NCBI RefSeq assembly: GCF_014898175.1
Contig: NZ_CP062948.1
Location: 496,001-560,000, forward strand
Source of the DNA: Bifidobacterium lemurum
GTDB taxonomy: Bacteria; Actinomycetota; Actinomycetes; Actinomycetales; Bifidobacteriaceae
Length of the DNA: 64,000 nucleotides
Reading direction: 5' to 3'
Both the position numbers and the translations under genes were made by a program. Of this stretch, positions 1 to 7,997 are shown in pieces. Within the stretch, counting starts at the first letter, position 1, and each line of letters begins with the position of its first letter. Under the pieces are notes generated by a model that did no database searches, had not been told where the DNA came from, and worked only from the letters and a program-made list of their open reading frames with translations.

Positions 1-615
1 ATCGTGTTCTCCTTAGTCGGATATTGTTATTCTATATATATAGGACATATCTTGCCTTGGGCGATAGAAACGGCCGCTTCAGGATTACTGTTCTTCATTG
101 CCGGTAAAGCAATGAGGTCGATTGGTAAAGATATTGAAAAGCGTCTCTCAGTTCTTCCACTAATTTTATTCTGTGGCGTTGTAACTGAGTTGTCTGTATT
201 GTTGAATCGATATGTAACGGGTGAACATGTGGATATATACCTTAATGAATATGGGAGTTATCCATTTTATATCTTGGGAGCTTTTGCTGGTATTGCATTT
301 TCAATAGGATTGATGATACGTCTTGAGTCTTCTTCAAGCCTGATGCCATTGTCGACGATAATGACGTATATAGGCTCGAATTCATTGATATATTACAGTT
401 TTAATAATGTTCTCTTGTTGGTTTGCGAAGAGTTACTGGGATTATTTATAGATATGGATAGTTCGATGATGGGTTTCGAACAAACTATTTTGGGTCTATT
501 TATAGTGATTAGCGCGTGTTTGCTTTGTGTACCTATTGTTACAGTTATAAATCATTTTTTCCCAGAAATTCTTGGAAAGCGAGGTATTGATAGAGGAATT
601 GGCTATGGTAAATAG
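1..615 (+). CDS. acyltransferase-like membrane protein, 3' part
   Basis: The reading frame is open from the left edge, so the start lies outside the window and only about 205 C-terminal residues are visible. They form at least five hydrophobic segments joined by short polar loops, ending in a basic tail. The overall look is that of the C-terminal half of acyltransferase-3 proteins that O-acetylate exopolysaccharides or sugars. This part holds no catalytic motif, so the family call is inference from topology and from its place at the end of an EPS cluster. It is markedly AT-rich compared with the galactan genes, which suggests import with other EPS genes. It could instead be the end of a polymerase or flippase. 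Confidence 0.5.
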   Translation: MVFSLVGYCYSIYIGHILPWAIETAASGLLFFIAGKAMRSIGKDIEKRLSVLPLILFCGVVTELSVLLNRYVTGEHVDIYLNEYGSYPFYILGAFAGIAFSIGLMIRLESSSSLMPLSTIMTYIGSNSLIYYSFNNVLLLVCEELLGLFIDMDSSMMGFEQTILGLFIVISACLLCVPIVTVINHFFPEILGKRGIDRGIGYGK

Positions 616-638
616 TCCTGTTCTCCGTATTATTATTA

Positions 639-807
639 ACAGGAATCTTTCGCCAACCACCGTTCCAAGCACAGCCTGGTCGGATACCCCAAATCTGCGC
701 GTCGGTCATGGGCATGATGAAATACAATTCCACCGCCCTCGTGCGCTCCTCTAGACCGGACAATCCAAACTCCTTTTCATCCAGTCTCCGAGAAAACGTC
801 CGCCCCT
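639..807 (+). pseudogene. unidentified gene 3' part, left of IS nest
   Basis: If the IS nest (808-7793) and one copy of its 6-bp target duplication are removed, a plus-strand frame runs from here directly into 7800-7867. There it ends in STRRYLDMSRFDGNLQATN and a stop. A second, closely similar C-terminus (STRRYLDMSRLDGNLQAAN) is on the minus strand at 9106-9216. The element therefore landed inside a coding sequence or an already decayed remnant. The family was not recognised. The upstream half has no convincing start codon, so how much was ever a gene is unclear. Confidence 0.4.
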
Positions 808-904
808 TGTTTATGTTCAATGTTCTTTAGGCGGGAGTGTCATGGTGTTTTCCGCTTGAGGGGGTGGTGCTGTTTTGTTGGATTTCTTTGTTCCTGTTCC
901 TTGA

Positions 905-1948
905 TTATGCCACGAGTCCGAGCTCGCGTCTGCGTGCCATGATGCTCATGCCGTATTCGGTCTTGATCCTCGTGTCGCGGTACCAGACCATGTACTCGTC
1001 GAGCATGCTGATGAACTCGTCCATGCCCACATTGGCGAAGCCGCGCTTGTGGAAGAACTCCTGCTTGAGACGCCCGAAGAACCCCTCCGCGGCCGCGTTG
1101 TCCGGGCTGCAGCCCTTCGCGCCCGTCGAACGGACCAGCCCGCGGCTTTCGCAGATCGCGATCCAGCCCGGCCACCGGTAGTGGCAGCCCCGGTCCGAGT
1201 GGACCACCGGACGCTCCCCGTCCTTGAGGGTGGTGCACGCGTCGTCGAGCATGCCGTTGGCGAGCTCCGCGTTGGGGCTGTCGCCGAGTCCACGCGACGG
1301 GAAGCCCGCCGTGAGCGGTCGACCGCCGGCGAGAGGTACGCCTTGCCGGCCGGGATGGAGAACTCGGTCAGGTCCCGCGGCCCACAGCATGTTGGGGGCC
1401 TCGGCGTGGAAGTCCCGGTTCACCAGGTTGTCCGGGGCCTTGCCGACCTCGCCCTTGTACGAGCCGTAGCGTTTCGCGCTCTTGAACACGGGTTTGAGGC
1501 CGTTGGCGGCCATCACGCGCATGACGCGTTTGGCCGACACTCGTATCCCGGCGCTCTTGAGGTCCAGGTGGACGCGCCGGTACCCGTAGCGGCGCATGCT
1601 GCTCTCGAACGACTCCTCCACCAGGGGCGGCAGCCACGCGTCCTTGCCTGGCTTCTTCATGGCGTCGGGCTGGTAGTGGTAGGTGCTGCGGGCGATGCCG
1701 ATCCGGGCGAACAGGCTCTTCGCGGTCGCTCCGGTCTCACCGGTGACCGCCCTGAGCAGGACCGCCTTCTCCCGGTTCGTCAGGTTGTCCGGGTCTGCGC
1801 CCCGCTCTTTTCCCAACAATTCCAGCGTGCCCCGGCGGATCGCGATCTCGACGTCCAGATCCGCCCGCTCGGCGCGCATCCGCTCCACGTCGCCCGCCAG
1901 CGACTCCATCCGCCCCCGCAACTCGGCCAACCGGGCCTCCAGCTCCTC
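905..1948 (-). pseudogene. IS3-family transposase, C-terminal catalytic part
   Basis: This piece covers the coiled-coil linker, the HTH_21-like region (around IARSTYHYQ) and the rve integrase core. The second catalytic Asp is in VHSDRGCHY and the Glu is in FFGRLKQEFF. The first Asp, normally in a W-x-x-D-L-T motif, is missing: after NMLW the frame reads AAGPDRVLHPG. The +1 frame gives DLTEFSIPAGKAYLSPAVD, so one base was gained near 1380 and one lost near 1320. The two indels compensate and the ORF stays open while the first catalytic Asp is lost. Upstream the frame is continuous with the 4516-5031 piece once the IS21 insert is removed, so orfA and orfB appear to form one frame. Confidence 0.85.
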
Positions 1949-2069
1949 TGTGTTTTGTCAAGTTCTCGTCGGCTGGATAGTCGTGTTGTTTTCCGCAGGA
2001 TGTGCAGCGGGTTTCCCGCGGGATGATCGTTCCGTGGGGCCGCCCGCTGCCTTGGTCTGGTTTGTTTGG

Positions 2070-2855
2070 TTATTTGGTCATGAGGGCGTTGCGGCTGCGG
2101 TAGCTCTCGCCCTTGAACCGGATGAGCCTGCCGTGGTGGACGGTGCGGTCGACGACCGCGGCGGCCATGTTCGGGTCGCCGAACACCCTGGCCCATCCGG
2201 AGAATTCGATGTTGGTGGTGTAGACGACGCTCCTTGTCTCGTAGGAGTCGGAGATAATCTGGAACAGGAGGCGGCTGCCCTCCTCGTCGATGGGGATGTA
2301 TCCGAGCTCGTCGATGACCAGGAGGCGTGCCTGGCCGATGGCGGCGAGCTCCTTGTCGAGCCGGTTGTCCTGTTTCGCGCGCCTCAGGCGCATGACCAGG
2401 CTTGAGGCGGTGAAGAACCTCACCGGTATCCCGGCCCGGCACGCGGCCCGTCCCAGCGCGATTGCGAGGTAGCTCTTGCCGGTGCCGACCGGCCCGTAGA
2501 GCACGAGGTCCTCGGCTTTCCCGACGAATTCGAGGCCCTCGAGCTGGCTCCGGCCCCAGCCGGAGGGCATGTCTAGGTTGGTCCAGTCGTATCCGTCGAG
2601 CTCCTTGTCGGACGGGAAACCCGCCGTCTTCATCAGCCGGGCGCGTTTGGCCCGGTCGCGTGATTCGAGCTCTGCCTCGAACCAGCGTTCGATGAAGTCG
2701 AGCTGGGCGGGCGTGGCCTCGGCCAGCGTGTTGGCGAGCACGCTTCTGGTCAGGGTGAGCTGTTTGCTCATCTCCATGATGCGCTGGCTTTTGGCGATGG
2801 TGTCGGCCCTGCGACGACGTGTTTCCGGGATCGCCGGTTCGGGTCTGCTGCTCAT
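2070..2855 (-). CDS. istB: IS21-family helper ATPase IstB, copy 1
   Basis: A 261-aa AAA+ ATPase that acts with IstA in target selection during IS21 transposition. Walker A is GPVGTGKS and Walker B is LLVIDELGYIP; the IstB signature end, VVDRTVHHGRLIRFKGESYR, is complete. The start at 2855 gives a 4-nt ATGA overlap with the istA stop, the usual coupling of the pair. The length is near the typical 250-260 residues, so the gene appears functional. Confidence 0.93.
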   Translation of the reverse strand: MSSRPEPAIPETRRRRADTIAKSQRIMEMSKQLTLTRSVLANTLAEATPAQLDFIERWFEAELESRDRAKRARLMKTAGFPSDKELDGYDWTNLDMPSGWGRSQLEGLEFVGKAEDLVLYGPVGTGKSYLAIALGRAACRAGIPVRFFTASSLVMRLRRAKQDNRLDKELAAIGQARLLVIDELGYIPIDEEGSRLLFQIISDSYETRSVVYTTNIEFSGWARVFGDPNMAAAVVDRTVHHGRLIRFKGESYRSRNALMTK

Positions 2856-4309
2856 GCGTTGTCCTTTCCGGGGTGGTTGAACCGGTCGTACGCGTCGAGG
2901 TCGGGCAGGTCGCCGCCGTAGTCGACGTCGCCTTCCGCGATGCGTCTGGCCAGGATCGTCATGTCGGCCTCGGAGAAGCCCCATCCGTGTTGGATGAAGT
3001 GGCGGGCGGCTCGCATCGCGGGTTCGAAGCCCGCGGCCTCGCACGCCCTCGCGATGGCCTTGAGACTGGCCTTGAGGGTCTTGTCGTCGGCTTGGTCGAG
3101 CCGTTCCCTCACGTCGTCGGGCACGTCGGGTCGGATCGAGCAGTCGCGCCATGCGCCGGGCTTGACGGCCAACAATGGGAACACCTTGGCGGGGTCCTGG
3201 ATCGTGCGCGCCGACCTGCCGTAGACGCGCGCGAGTTCGGCGAGCGTATGGCCGGCCTCGTCCCTGATGGTGATCGTGGCGGCCCGGATGGCGGCTTCCA
3301 CGCGCCTGCCGCGCATGTTCGGGCCGATCTGATACCGGTTGGAGTCGATCTCGACGCACCCGTACTTGTCGGCCCTCCTCGTCTCCCACCTCACCGCGTC
3401 GAAACGGCATGACGGCAAGGGGCGCAACGCCTTGAGGTCGTCGGCGAACAGGTCGTCGACCGGCACGAGCGCGCGGTAGTGGACGCTCTCGCCCAGCCCG
3501 TCGCACTTGGCCAGCATCAGCCTGGTGAGCTGCTCGTGGGTCTCTGCCGCCATGGGCGGGACCATGAGGTTGCGCCTCAGAAAACCGACCGCGTTCTCCA
3601 CGCTGCCCTTCTCGTTGCCCGAATACGGATTGCAGAAGCGCACGTCGAGCCGGTGGTGGCTGGCGAACGCCTCGAACACGCGCGACAAGGTCACGTTCCC
3701 CTTGGAATCCCGGTGGCCCGCGCCGGACGCGTTGTCGATCACGAGCGTGTGCGGGACGCCGCCGATATGCTCGAATATCGCAGTCAGGCCCTCGCAGATG
3801 CATTCCGCGTTCTCCGCGGGCAGGCTCGCCGCGTACCGTTTGTTCGAATGCGGGAACGTGACGACCAGGCAATGGTCGTCGACCCACTCGCCAGCCAGAC
3901 GCGCCTTGGCCATGCCGAAGTCCATCTGCATGCTCCCCGGCGTCCACTCCAGTTCCACGTAGCCGTCGGACGGTTCGCGGTTCGCCGCGCGCCACTCGTC
4001 CACGTAGCGCAACACGGTGGAGTACGAGCCCGTGAATCCGTGCTCGTCCCTGAGCCGGTCGTGCACGCGTCTGGCGGTGTGGCGCTGCTTGCGGGGCATG
4101 AGACGGTCGGCCTCCAGCCAGCCGTCGACGATGGGCTTGTACTCGTCGAGCATCGATCCCGACCTGCGCCTGGCGGGCGGTTTGGGAGAGCAGTCCTCCA
4201 TGCTCGCCCACTTCGCGACCGTGCCCCGGTCGATTCCGAGCCTCCTGGCGATCTGCGCGTGCGGCAGGCCCTTCGCGTCGAGCCTCCTGATATCTTGCTG
4301 TTTGGACAT
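2852..4309 (-). CDS. istA: IS21-family transposase IstA, copy 1
   Basis: A DDE transposase of 485 aa from the ATG at 4309. The N-terminus is a helix-turn-helix (about residues 1-45, with AQIARRLGIDRGTVAKW) that would bind the element ends. The rve catalytic core follows, with Asp in MQMDFGMAK, Asp in LVIDNASGAG and Glu in GSVENAVGFLRRN, so the DDE triad is complete. The C-terminal part matches the Mu-type transposase beta-barrel region. A GTG at 4321 directly after AAGGAAAGGAC is an alternative start. It overlaps istB and has no frameshift. Confidence 0.92.
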   Translation of the reverse strand: MSKQQDIRRLDAKGLPHAQIARRLGIDRGTVAKWASMEDCSPKPPARRRSGSMLDEYKPIVDGWLEADRLMPRKQRHTARRVHDRLRDEHGFTGSYSTVLRYVDEWRAANREPSDGYVELEWTPGSMQMDFGMAKARLAGEWVDDHCLVVTFPHSNKRYAASLPAENAECICEGLTAIFEHIGGVPHTLVIDNASGAGHRDSKGNVTLSRVFEAFASHHRLDVRFCNPYSGNEKGSVENAVGFLRRNLMVPPMAAETHEQLTRLMLAKCDGLGESVHYRALVPVDDLFADDLKALRPLPSCRFDAVRWETRRADKYGCVEIDSNRYQIGPNMRGRRVEAAIRAATITIRDEAGHTLAELARVYGRSARTIQDPAKVFPLLAVKPGAWRDCSIRPDVPDDVRERLDQADDKTLKASLKAIARACEAAGFEPAMRAARHFIQHGWGFSEADMTILARRIAEGDVDYGGDLPDLDAYDRFNHPGKDNA

Positions 4310-4515
4310 GGGTATCGTCACTGTCCTTTCCTTCCCCGGGCCGGCGGCAACCGGCCCTTGGCTGCTTATTGGTTTGCAACCCGGGAATCTAACAGGCAGG
4401 GGCGAACCCATGGCCGCCCACGCCACCACGGGGATGACGATACTGCGGAAAAACAGCTGCACATCAAGCGGAAAACACCATGCCACTCCTGCCTAAAGAA
4501 CATTGAACATAAACA

Positions 4516-5031
4516 CTCCTCCACCGACGCGACGCCGACGCCGCCGGTCTGCGCGGTCTTCCGGCCGTCTGACGGCTGCGCGGCCCGGTCCGGTCCGTGT
4601 TCCATGGGTTTTTCCATCGCATGCTCCTTGGGTTCGTCGAGCATCCGCCGTTTCCAGTTTCCCGACGACCGACGCCTCCACGCCCAGCCGTTCGGCCGCC
4701 CCGCGCGACGTCAACCGTCCGGACGCCACCGCGACCACCGCCTCGCGCTTCAATTCCTCGGGACCGGGCCGCGCCTGAGCAGGCGTTCGCCCGGGGCGAG
4801 CTCGTCGATCCACCGGACCAACAGATCCCTGCTCTTCGGATAGCCCAGCATCCGCATGGTGCGGCTCGCCCGCCTGCCGTGCCCGAGGTAATGGTCCACG
4901 GCCGCGCGTTTCTGCTCGTCCGTGCAGCGGGCGTAACGCTCCCCGCGCGTCGATGGTATGCCGGTGCGCTCCTCCTCGAGCCGGTCCCGGTACCACACCG
5001 GCAAGGCCTCCCTGCTGGGATACCCAGTTCC
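4516..5031 (-). pseudogene. IS3-family transposase, middle piece of orfA
   Basis: This is the central part of the IS3 transposase between the two IS21 insertions. It shows two HTH-like stretches: one around RAAVDHYLGHGRRASRTMR and a second around SRGAAERLGVEASVVG. The frame is broken at least twice. One break is near 4775, between LAPGERLLRR and PEELKREAV. The other is near 4660, where an extra A turns VGNWKRRML into VGKLETADA. At the 5' edge the reconstructed junction is also one base short. The decay shows this IS3 copy is long inactive. Confidence 0.8.
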
Positions 5032-5136
5032 TGAGTATTTGTAGTGTTTGAGGCCGTTGGTTATTGTGTTTGGAGGCCGGGGTTATGGCGGGGTGAGGCC
5101 GGTGACGGACTGGTTGGGCGCCACCGGCCTGTTCGG

Positions 5137-5889
5137 TTAGTTGTCGAGCATGGTTTGCCCGTGTCGTTGTCTCATGTTGTATTCGCCGGTGTCGATCCAT
5201 ATCGTGTTGTGCACGATGCGGTCGAGGATCGCGTCGGCGATGGTGTCGCCTCCGAGTTGGCGGTGCCATTCCTTGGTCGCCAATTGGGTGGCGAACGCGG
5301 TGCTGGCGGTGTCGTAGCGCAGTTCCATGAGTTCGAGGAGGAAGCGTTTGAATGGTTCGTCGGGTTTGTCGACGAGCCATTCGTCGATCGCGAGCAGGTT
5401 GTAGGTGGCGTATTTGCGCACGAGCTTGGGCACGCCGCCCGGCTTGCCGGCGGCCACCGTCACCTGCTCGGCCAGGTCGGGCATGCGGATGTAGATGGCG
5501 CGGTACCGCGCCCGGCAGGCGGATTTCGCCAGCGCGCACAACAGGTGCGATTTGCCCGAGCCGGTGGCTCCCTGGAACACGGTGTTGAGCCGTTGCTCCA
5601 GATAGTTTCCGGTGTCGAGGCCGGCGAGCACGCTCCTGTCGAGCCCGCGTTCCTCCACGAGGTCGATGGTTCTCAGGTCGGCCTGGGGGTAGCGTAGCCC
5701 GGCGCGTTTGACCAGGCGTTGGATCTTGGCGTCCATGTGGACGGAGTGGGCGTTGTCGACCGCGAGCCTGACCGTCTCCGCATGGCTCAGGGGCACGATG
5801 ATTCGCTCGTCCAGGCGTTCGAACGCGTCGAGCAGGTCCTGGGCGCTCATCTCGCGCAGCTTGCGCTTGGTCTCGGTGTCGATGATCAT
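5137..5889 (-). CDS. istB: IS21-family helper ATPase IstB, copy 2
   Basis: A 250-aa AAA+ ATPase that partners the adjacent transposase. Walker A is GATGSGKSHLL and Walker B is LLAIDEWLVD; the C-terminal IstB signature ADAILDRIVHNTIWIDTGEYNMR is recognisable. The start at 5889 lies 7 nt after the istA stop and excludes the out-of-frame extension. It is only distantly similar to copy 1 (2070-2855). The frame is complete. Confidence 0.92.
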   Translation of the reverse strand: MIIDTETKRKLREMSAQDLLDAFERLDERIIVPLSHAETVRLAVDNAHSVHMDAKIQRLVKRAGLRYPQADLRTIDLVEERGLDRSVLAGLDTGNYLEQRLNTVFQGATGSGKSHLLCALAKSACRARYRAIYIRMPDLAEQVTVAAGKPGGVPKLVRKYATYNLLAIDEWLVDKPDEPFKRFLLELMELRYDTASTAFATQLATKEWHRQLGGDTIADAILDRIVHNTIWIDTGEYNMRQRHGQTMLDN

Positions 5890-5896
5890 CTGCCCG

Positions 5897-7468
5897 TCAC
5901 CTTCCCATGCTCGCGTAGTAGCCGCCGCCGCGCACCCAGCCACCGGCGCCGAGACCATCGCCGATGCCGCCGCCATCGTCGTCGGGGATTTCGTCGGTCC
6001 GGTCCTGCCCGGATTCGAGGATCGGCCGGATATGCGAATAGCGTGGCGAGGCGACCGACCGCAACGCCAACGCACACGCGTTCTCCAGGCGTTGCGCGGA
6101 ATAGCGTTTCGAAAGCCTCAGCACCGCCAGCGCGGGATCCACGCCCTGCTCGTCGAGTCGTTCCGCGGCGAACAGCCTGCCGATCACGGCGGCGCAGCCG
6201 GGGCCTATTCGCCGGGCCCATTGCTCGCAGCGTTTCCTGTCCCACGGCTTCCATGTGGCTTTATCGGGAAGGTCGGCCTCGTTCGTCGAATACCTGTTGG
6301 CGACGGTGGCGGGCAGGAGCCTGTGCGTGCAGAGCCTGGTGTTTTTGCGCCAGACCTCGAGCGCGCTCGCCCCGATCCGCAAATCCACGGCGGAGCCGAC
6401 GTACGCGTGCGGGACGGAATACCAGTTGCGCGCCCACGCGACGTGGCCGTTGGCCTGGACCCTCCTGCCGTAGACCCAGTCCGCCACCTCGTACGGCAAC
6501 GGGGGCAGTGCGATGAGCAGTGGCCTCTCCTCGCTTTCGAACACGGAAAGCCTGGATCCGTCGCGCTTCTGGAACGGGCGGGAATTGTATTCCATGAGCC
6601 ATGCGCGTATCGCCGCGCGCAGCTCGTCGAGCGAGCCGAATTCACGGTCGCGCATCGCTCCGGCCAACGCCATCGTGGCATGCCACACGGTGTTCTCCAC
6701 CGAGGGCTTGTCCTTCGGCCTCCTCACCCGTCCGGGCAGCACGGCCGCCGAATAGTGCTCGGCCAGCCCCCGGTACGCGTCGTTCAACACGACCTCGCCC
6801 TCACGTGGATGCTTGACCACGCCGGTCTTGAGGTTGTCGCACACCAGGCGCGGCGTGGAACCGCCGAACCACTCGAACATCGCCACATGACAGCGCAGCC
6901 ACGAGTTCTGCCCCATATCCAGGGCGGGCTCCACGAACGCGTACCGACTGAACGGCAACACGGCCACGAACAGGTGCACCCTCGACGAATCCCCGGTGAC
7001 CGGATCGACGATCCGCATGGTCTTGCCCGCCCAGTCGACCTCGATCGTCCGGCCGGCCTTGTGCTCCACGCGCGAGGCCACCCCGAGTCCCGCCACATAC
7101 GCCGCGTACAGCTTGCAGAACCTGTCGTACCCCATATAGGGCTTCCCGGTCTGCCGGCATCCGTCCATGTACTCGCCTTGCAGGATCCTCAACGTCACGC
7201 CCACACGCGCCAGCTCACGATGCACCTTCGCCCAGTCCGGCCGTTCGTACGCGCTCTCACGATCACCACGCCCCGGGAACAACAGGGCGTACACCTCGTC
7301 ATCGGTCTTGCCCGCGACGTCGGCCCAGCCGACACCGGCCGACGTCGCGGCATCGAGCGTTTCCGCGACGCTTCGGCGCGCGATCCCCTGGGATTTCGCG
7401 ATCGCGCGGCCCGACAGACCCTGCTCGCTCAGGCGCAGGATCGTCTTTGCCTTGATTTTCCGTACCAT
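5897..7468 (-). CDS. istA: IS21-family transposase IstA, copy 2
   Basis: A DDE transposase of 523 aa. The start ATG at 7468 follows an AAAGGAG ribosome site. An N-terminal HTH (about residues 10-40, LSGRAIAKSQGIARRSV) leads to the rve core: Asp in IEVDWAGK, Asp in LVCDNLKTGV and Glu in KPSVENTVWHA, so the triad is complete. The C-terminal region includes HVAWARNWYSVPH, typical of this IS21 subgroup. The glycine-rich tail is low complexity. No frameshift was seen, so the element may still be mobile. Confidence 0.92.
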   Translation of the reverse strand: MVRKIKAKTILRLSEQGLSGRAIAKSQGIARRSVAETLDAATSAGVGWADVAGKTDDEVYALLFPGRGDRESAYERPDWAKVHRELARVGVTLRILQGEYMDGCRQTGKPYMGYDRFCKLYAAYVAGLGVASRVEHKAGRTIEVDWAGKTMRIVDPVTGDSSRVHLFVAVLPFSRYAFVEPALDMGQNSWLRCHVAMFEWFGGSTPRLVCDNLKTGVVKHPREGEVVLNDAYRGLAEHYSAAVLPGRVRRPKDKPSVENTVWHATMALAGAMRDREFGSLDELRAAIRAWLMEYNSRPFQKRDGSRLSVFESEERPLLIALPPLPYEVADWVYGRRVQANGHVAWARNWYSVPHAYVGSAVDLRIGASALEVWRKNTRLCTHRLLPATVANRYSTNEADLPDKATWKPWDRKRCEQWARRIGPGCAAVIGRLFAAERLDEQGVDPALAVLRLSKRYSAQRLENACALALRSVASPRYSHIRPILESGQDRTDEIPDDDGGGIGDGLGAGGWVRGGGYYASMGR

Positions 7469-7630
7469 TAAAGGCAACTCCTTTCACCACACGTCCCTCG
7501 CATGGTGAAAGGAGCCTAACCAACCATGGTCTCCGACCGCAATAACCCCGGCCTCGAAACAAAATGACCCACAAAACCCACAACGGCCCCCAACCGCAAT
7601 AACCACGGACCTCAACAAATCAAATAATCA

Positions 7631-7715
7631 GTTCCCGCACCACATCCGCGGCGCAACACCCGTACTTGACGTACAGGCCCGCCGCCCGATCCCGCTGCTC
7701 CCTCGTATACCTCAC
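7631..7715 (-). pseudogene. IS3-family transposase, N-terminal piece
   Basis: The first codons of the IS3 transposase, from a GTG start at 7715 preceded by GGAAAGGACG. It reads RYTREQRDRAAGLYVKYG and stops where the second IS21 element inserted after VREL. The continuation (YPSREALPVWYRDR) is at the 5031 end of the middle piece, though one base is missing at the join. Confidence 0.8.
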
Positions 7716-7799
7716 GATGACGTCCTTTCCGACTCAACGAGTCCAAGAAAACGTCACCACCTCGTCCAGCCGACACGAACTTGACAAAACACAGCCCCT

Positions 7800-7867
7800 C
7801 CTACGGATCCACACGCCGCTACCTCGACATGTCCCGGTTCGATGGCAACCTACAAGCAACGAACTGA
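7800..7867 (+). pseudogene. unidentified gene 3' end, right of IS nest
   Basis: The last 22 codons of the frame interrupted by the IS3 nest, ending in GNLQATN and TGA. They lie within one arm of the inverted repeat that brackets the GT32 gene. See 639-807 for the other half. Confidence 0.4.
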
Positions 7868-7920
7868 ACACCACACCAGGAACAGGCGGAACCAAAAGTG
7901 TGCGAACCTTCGGGCACTAT
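7808..7920 (+). repeat. inverted repeat arm A (pairs with 9051-9166)
   Basis: About 113 bp that matches the reverse complement of 9051-9166 at roughly 80-85% by eye. The shared block covers the C-terminal codons STRRYLDMSR and a non-coding tail with CTTCGGGC. The two arms face each other across the frameshifted GT32 gene. Confidence 0.8.
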
Positions 7921-7997
7921 CAGAAAGTTCGCAGCCCCTATCAACATGATTCTTAATTAAGCGATGATTGTTCGCGCATCTTTGCAAACCAATCTCC

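Larger units (their letters stand above)
1949..4515 (-). mobile_element. IS21-family element, copy 1
   Basis: A 2567-bp element carrying istA and istB on the minus strand. Its ends begin TGTGTTTTGTCAAG at 1949 (plus strand) and TGTTTATGTTCAATG at 4515 (minus strand). Further in, both ends share TGTTTTCCGC-N2-GATGTGCAGC, the kind of repeated terminal binding site IS21 elements carry. CTCCTC flanks it on both sides (1943-1948 and 4516-4521) as a 6-bp target duplication. It sits inside the coiled-coil linker of the surrounding IS3 transposase. Both reading frames are intact, so it may be active. Confidence 0.9.
5032..7630 (-). mobile_element. IS21-family element, copy 2 (different type)
   Basis: A 2599-bp element with istA and istB on the minus strand. 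Its inverted ends begin TGAGTATTTG at 5032 and TGATTATTTG at 7630 (minus), followed by matching internal blocks such as TGGTTATTG and GGGGTTAT. GTTCC flanks it on both sides (5027-5031 and 7631-7635) as a 5-bp target duplication. It interrupts orfA of the same IS3 element as copy 1, but its ends and proteins are unlike copy 1, so it is an independent insertion of another IS21 subgroup. Confidence 0.88.
808..7793 (-). mobile_element. IS3-family element, split by two IS21 elements
   Basis: The minus-strand element starts at 7793 with TGTGTTTTGTCAAGTTCGTG and ends at 808, where the plus strand reads TGTTTATGTTCAATGTTC. These ends are imperfect inverted repeats. GCCCCT lies directly outside both ends (802-807 and 7794-7799), consistent with a 6-bp target duplication. 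Its transposase is now in three pieces (7631-7715, 4516-5031, 905-1948). Removing the inserts at 5032-7630 and 1949-4515, with one copy of each target repeat, restores an element of about 1.8 kb. The transposase pieces also carry several frameshifts, so this copy is dead. A 6-bp duplication is longer than usual for IS3, so the exact outer boundary is slightly uncertain. Confidence 0.85.

Noticed and set aside
745..775. A fourth copy of the 107-bp hairpin repeat
   Set aside because: Only about 16 bp (GAGTTTGG..TGTCCGG) match on the minus strand; probably chance.
545..820. A minus-strand 91-aa frame at the left end
   Set aside because: It crosses the IS3 end and the acyltransferase stop; no ribosome site or similarity.
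5708..7471. A 587-codon plus-strand frame over istA/istB copy 2
   Set aside because: The opposite strand encodes complete IS21 proteins with all catalytic motifs.
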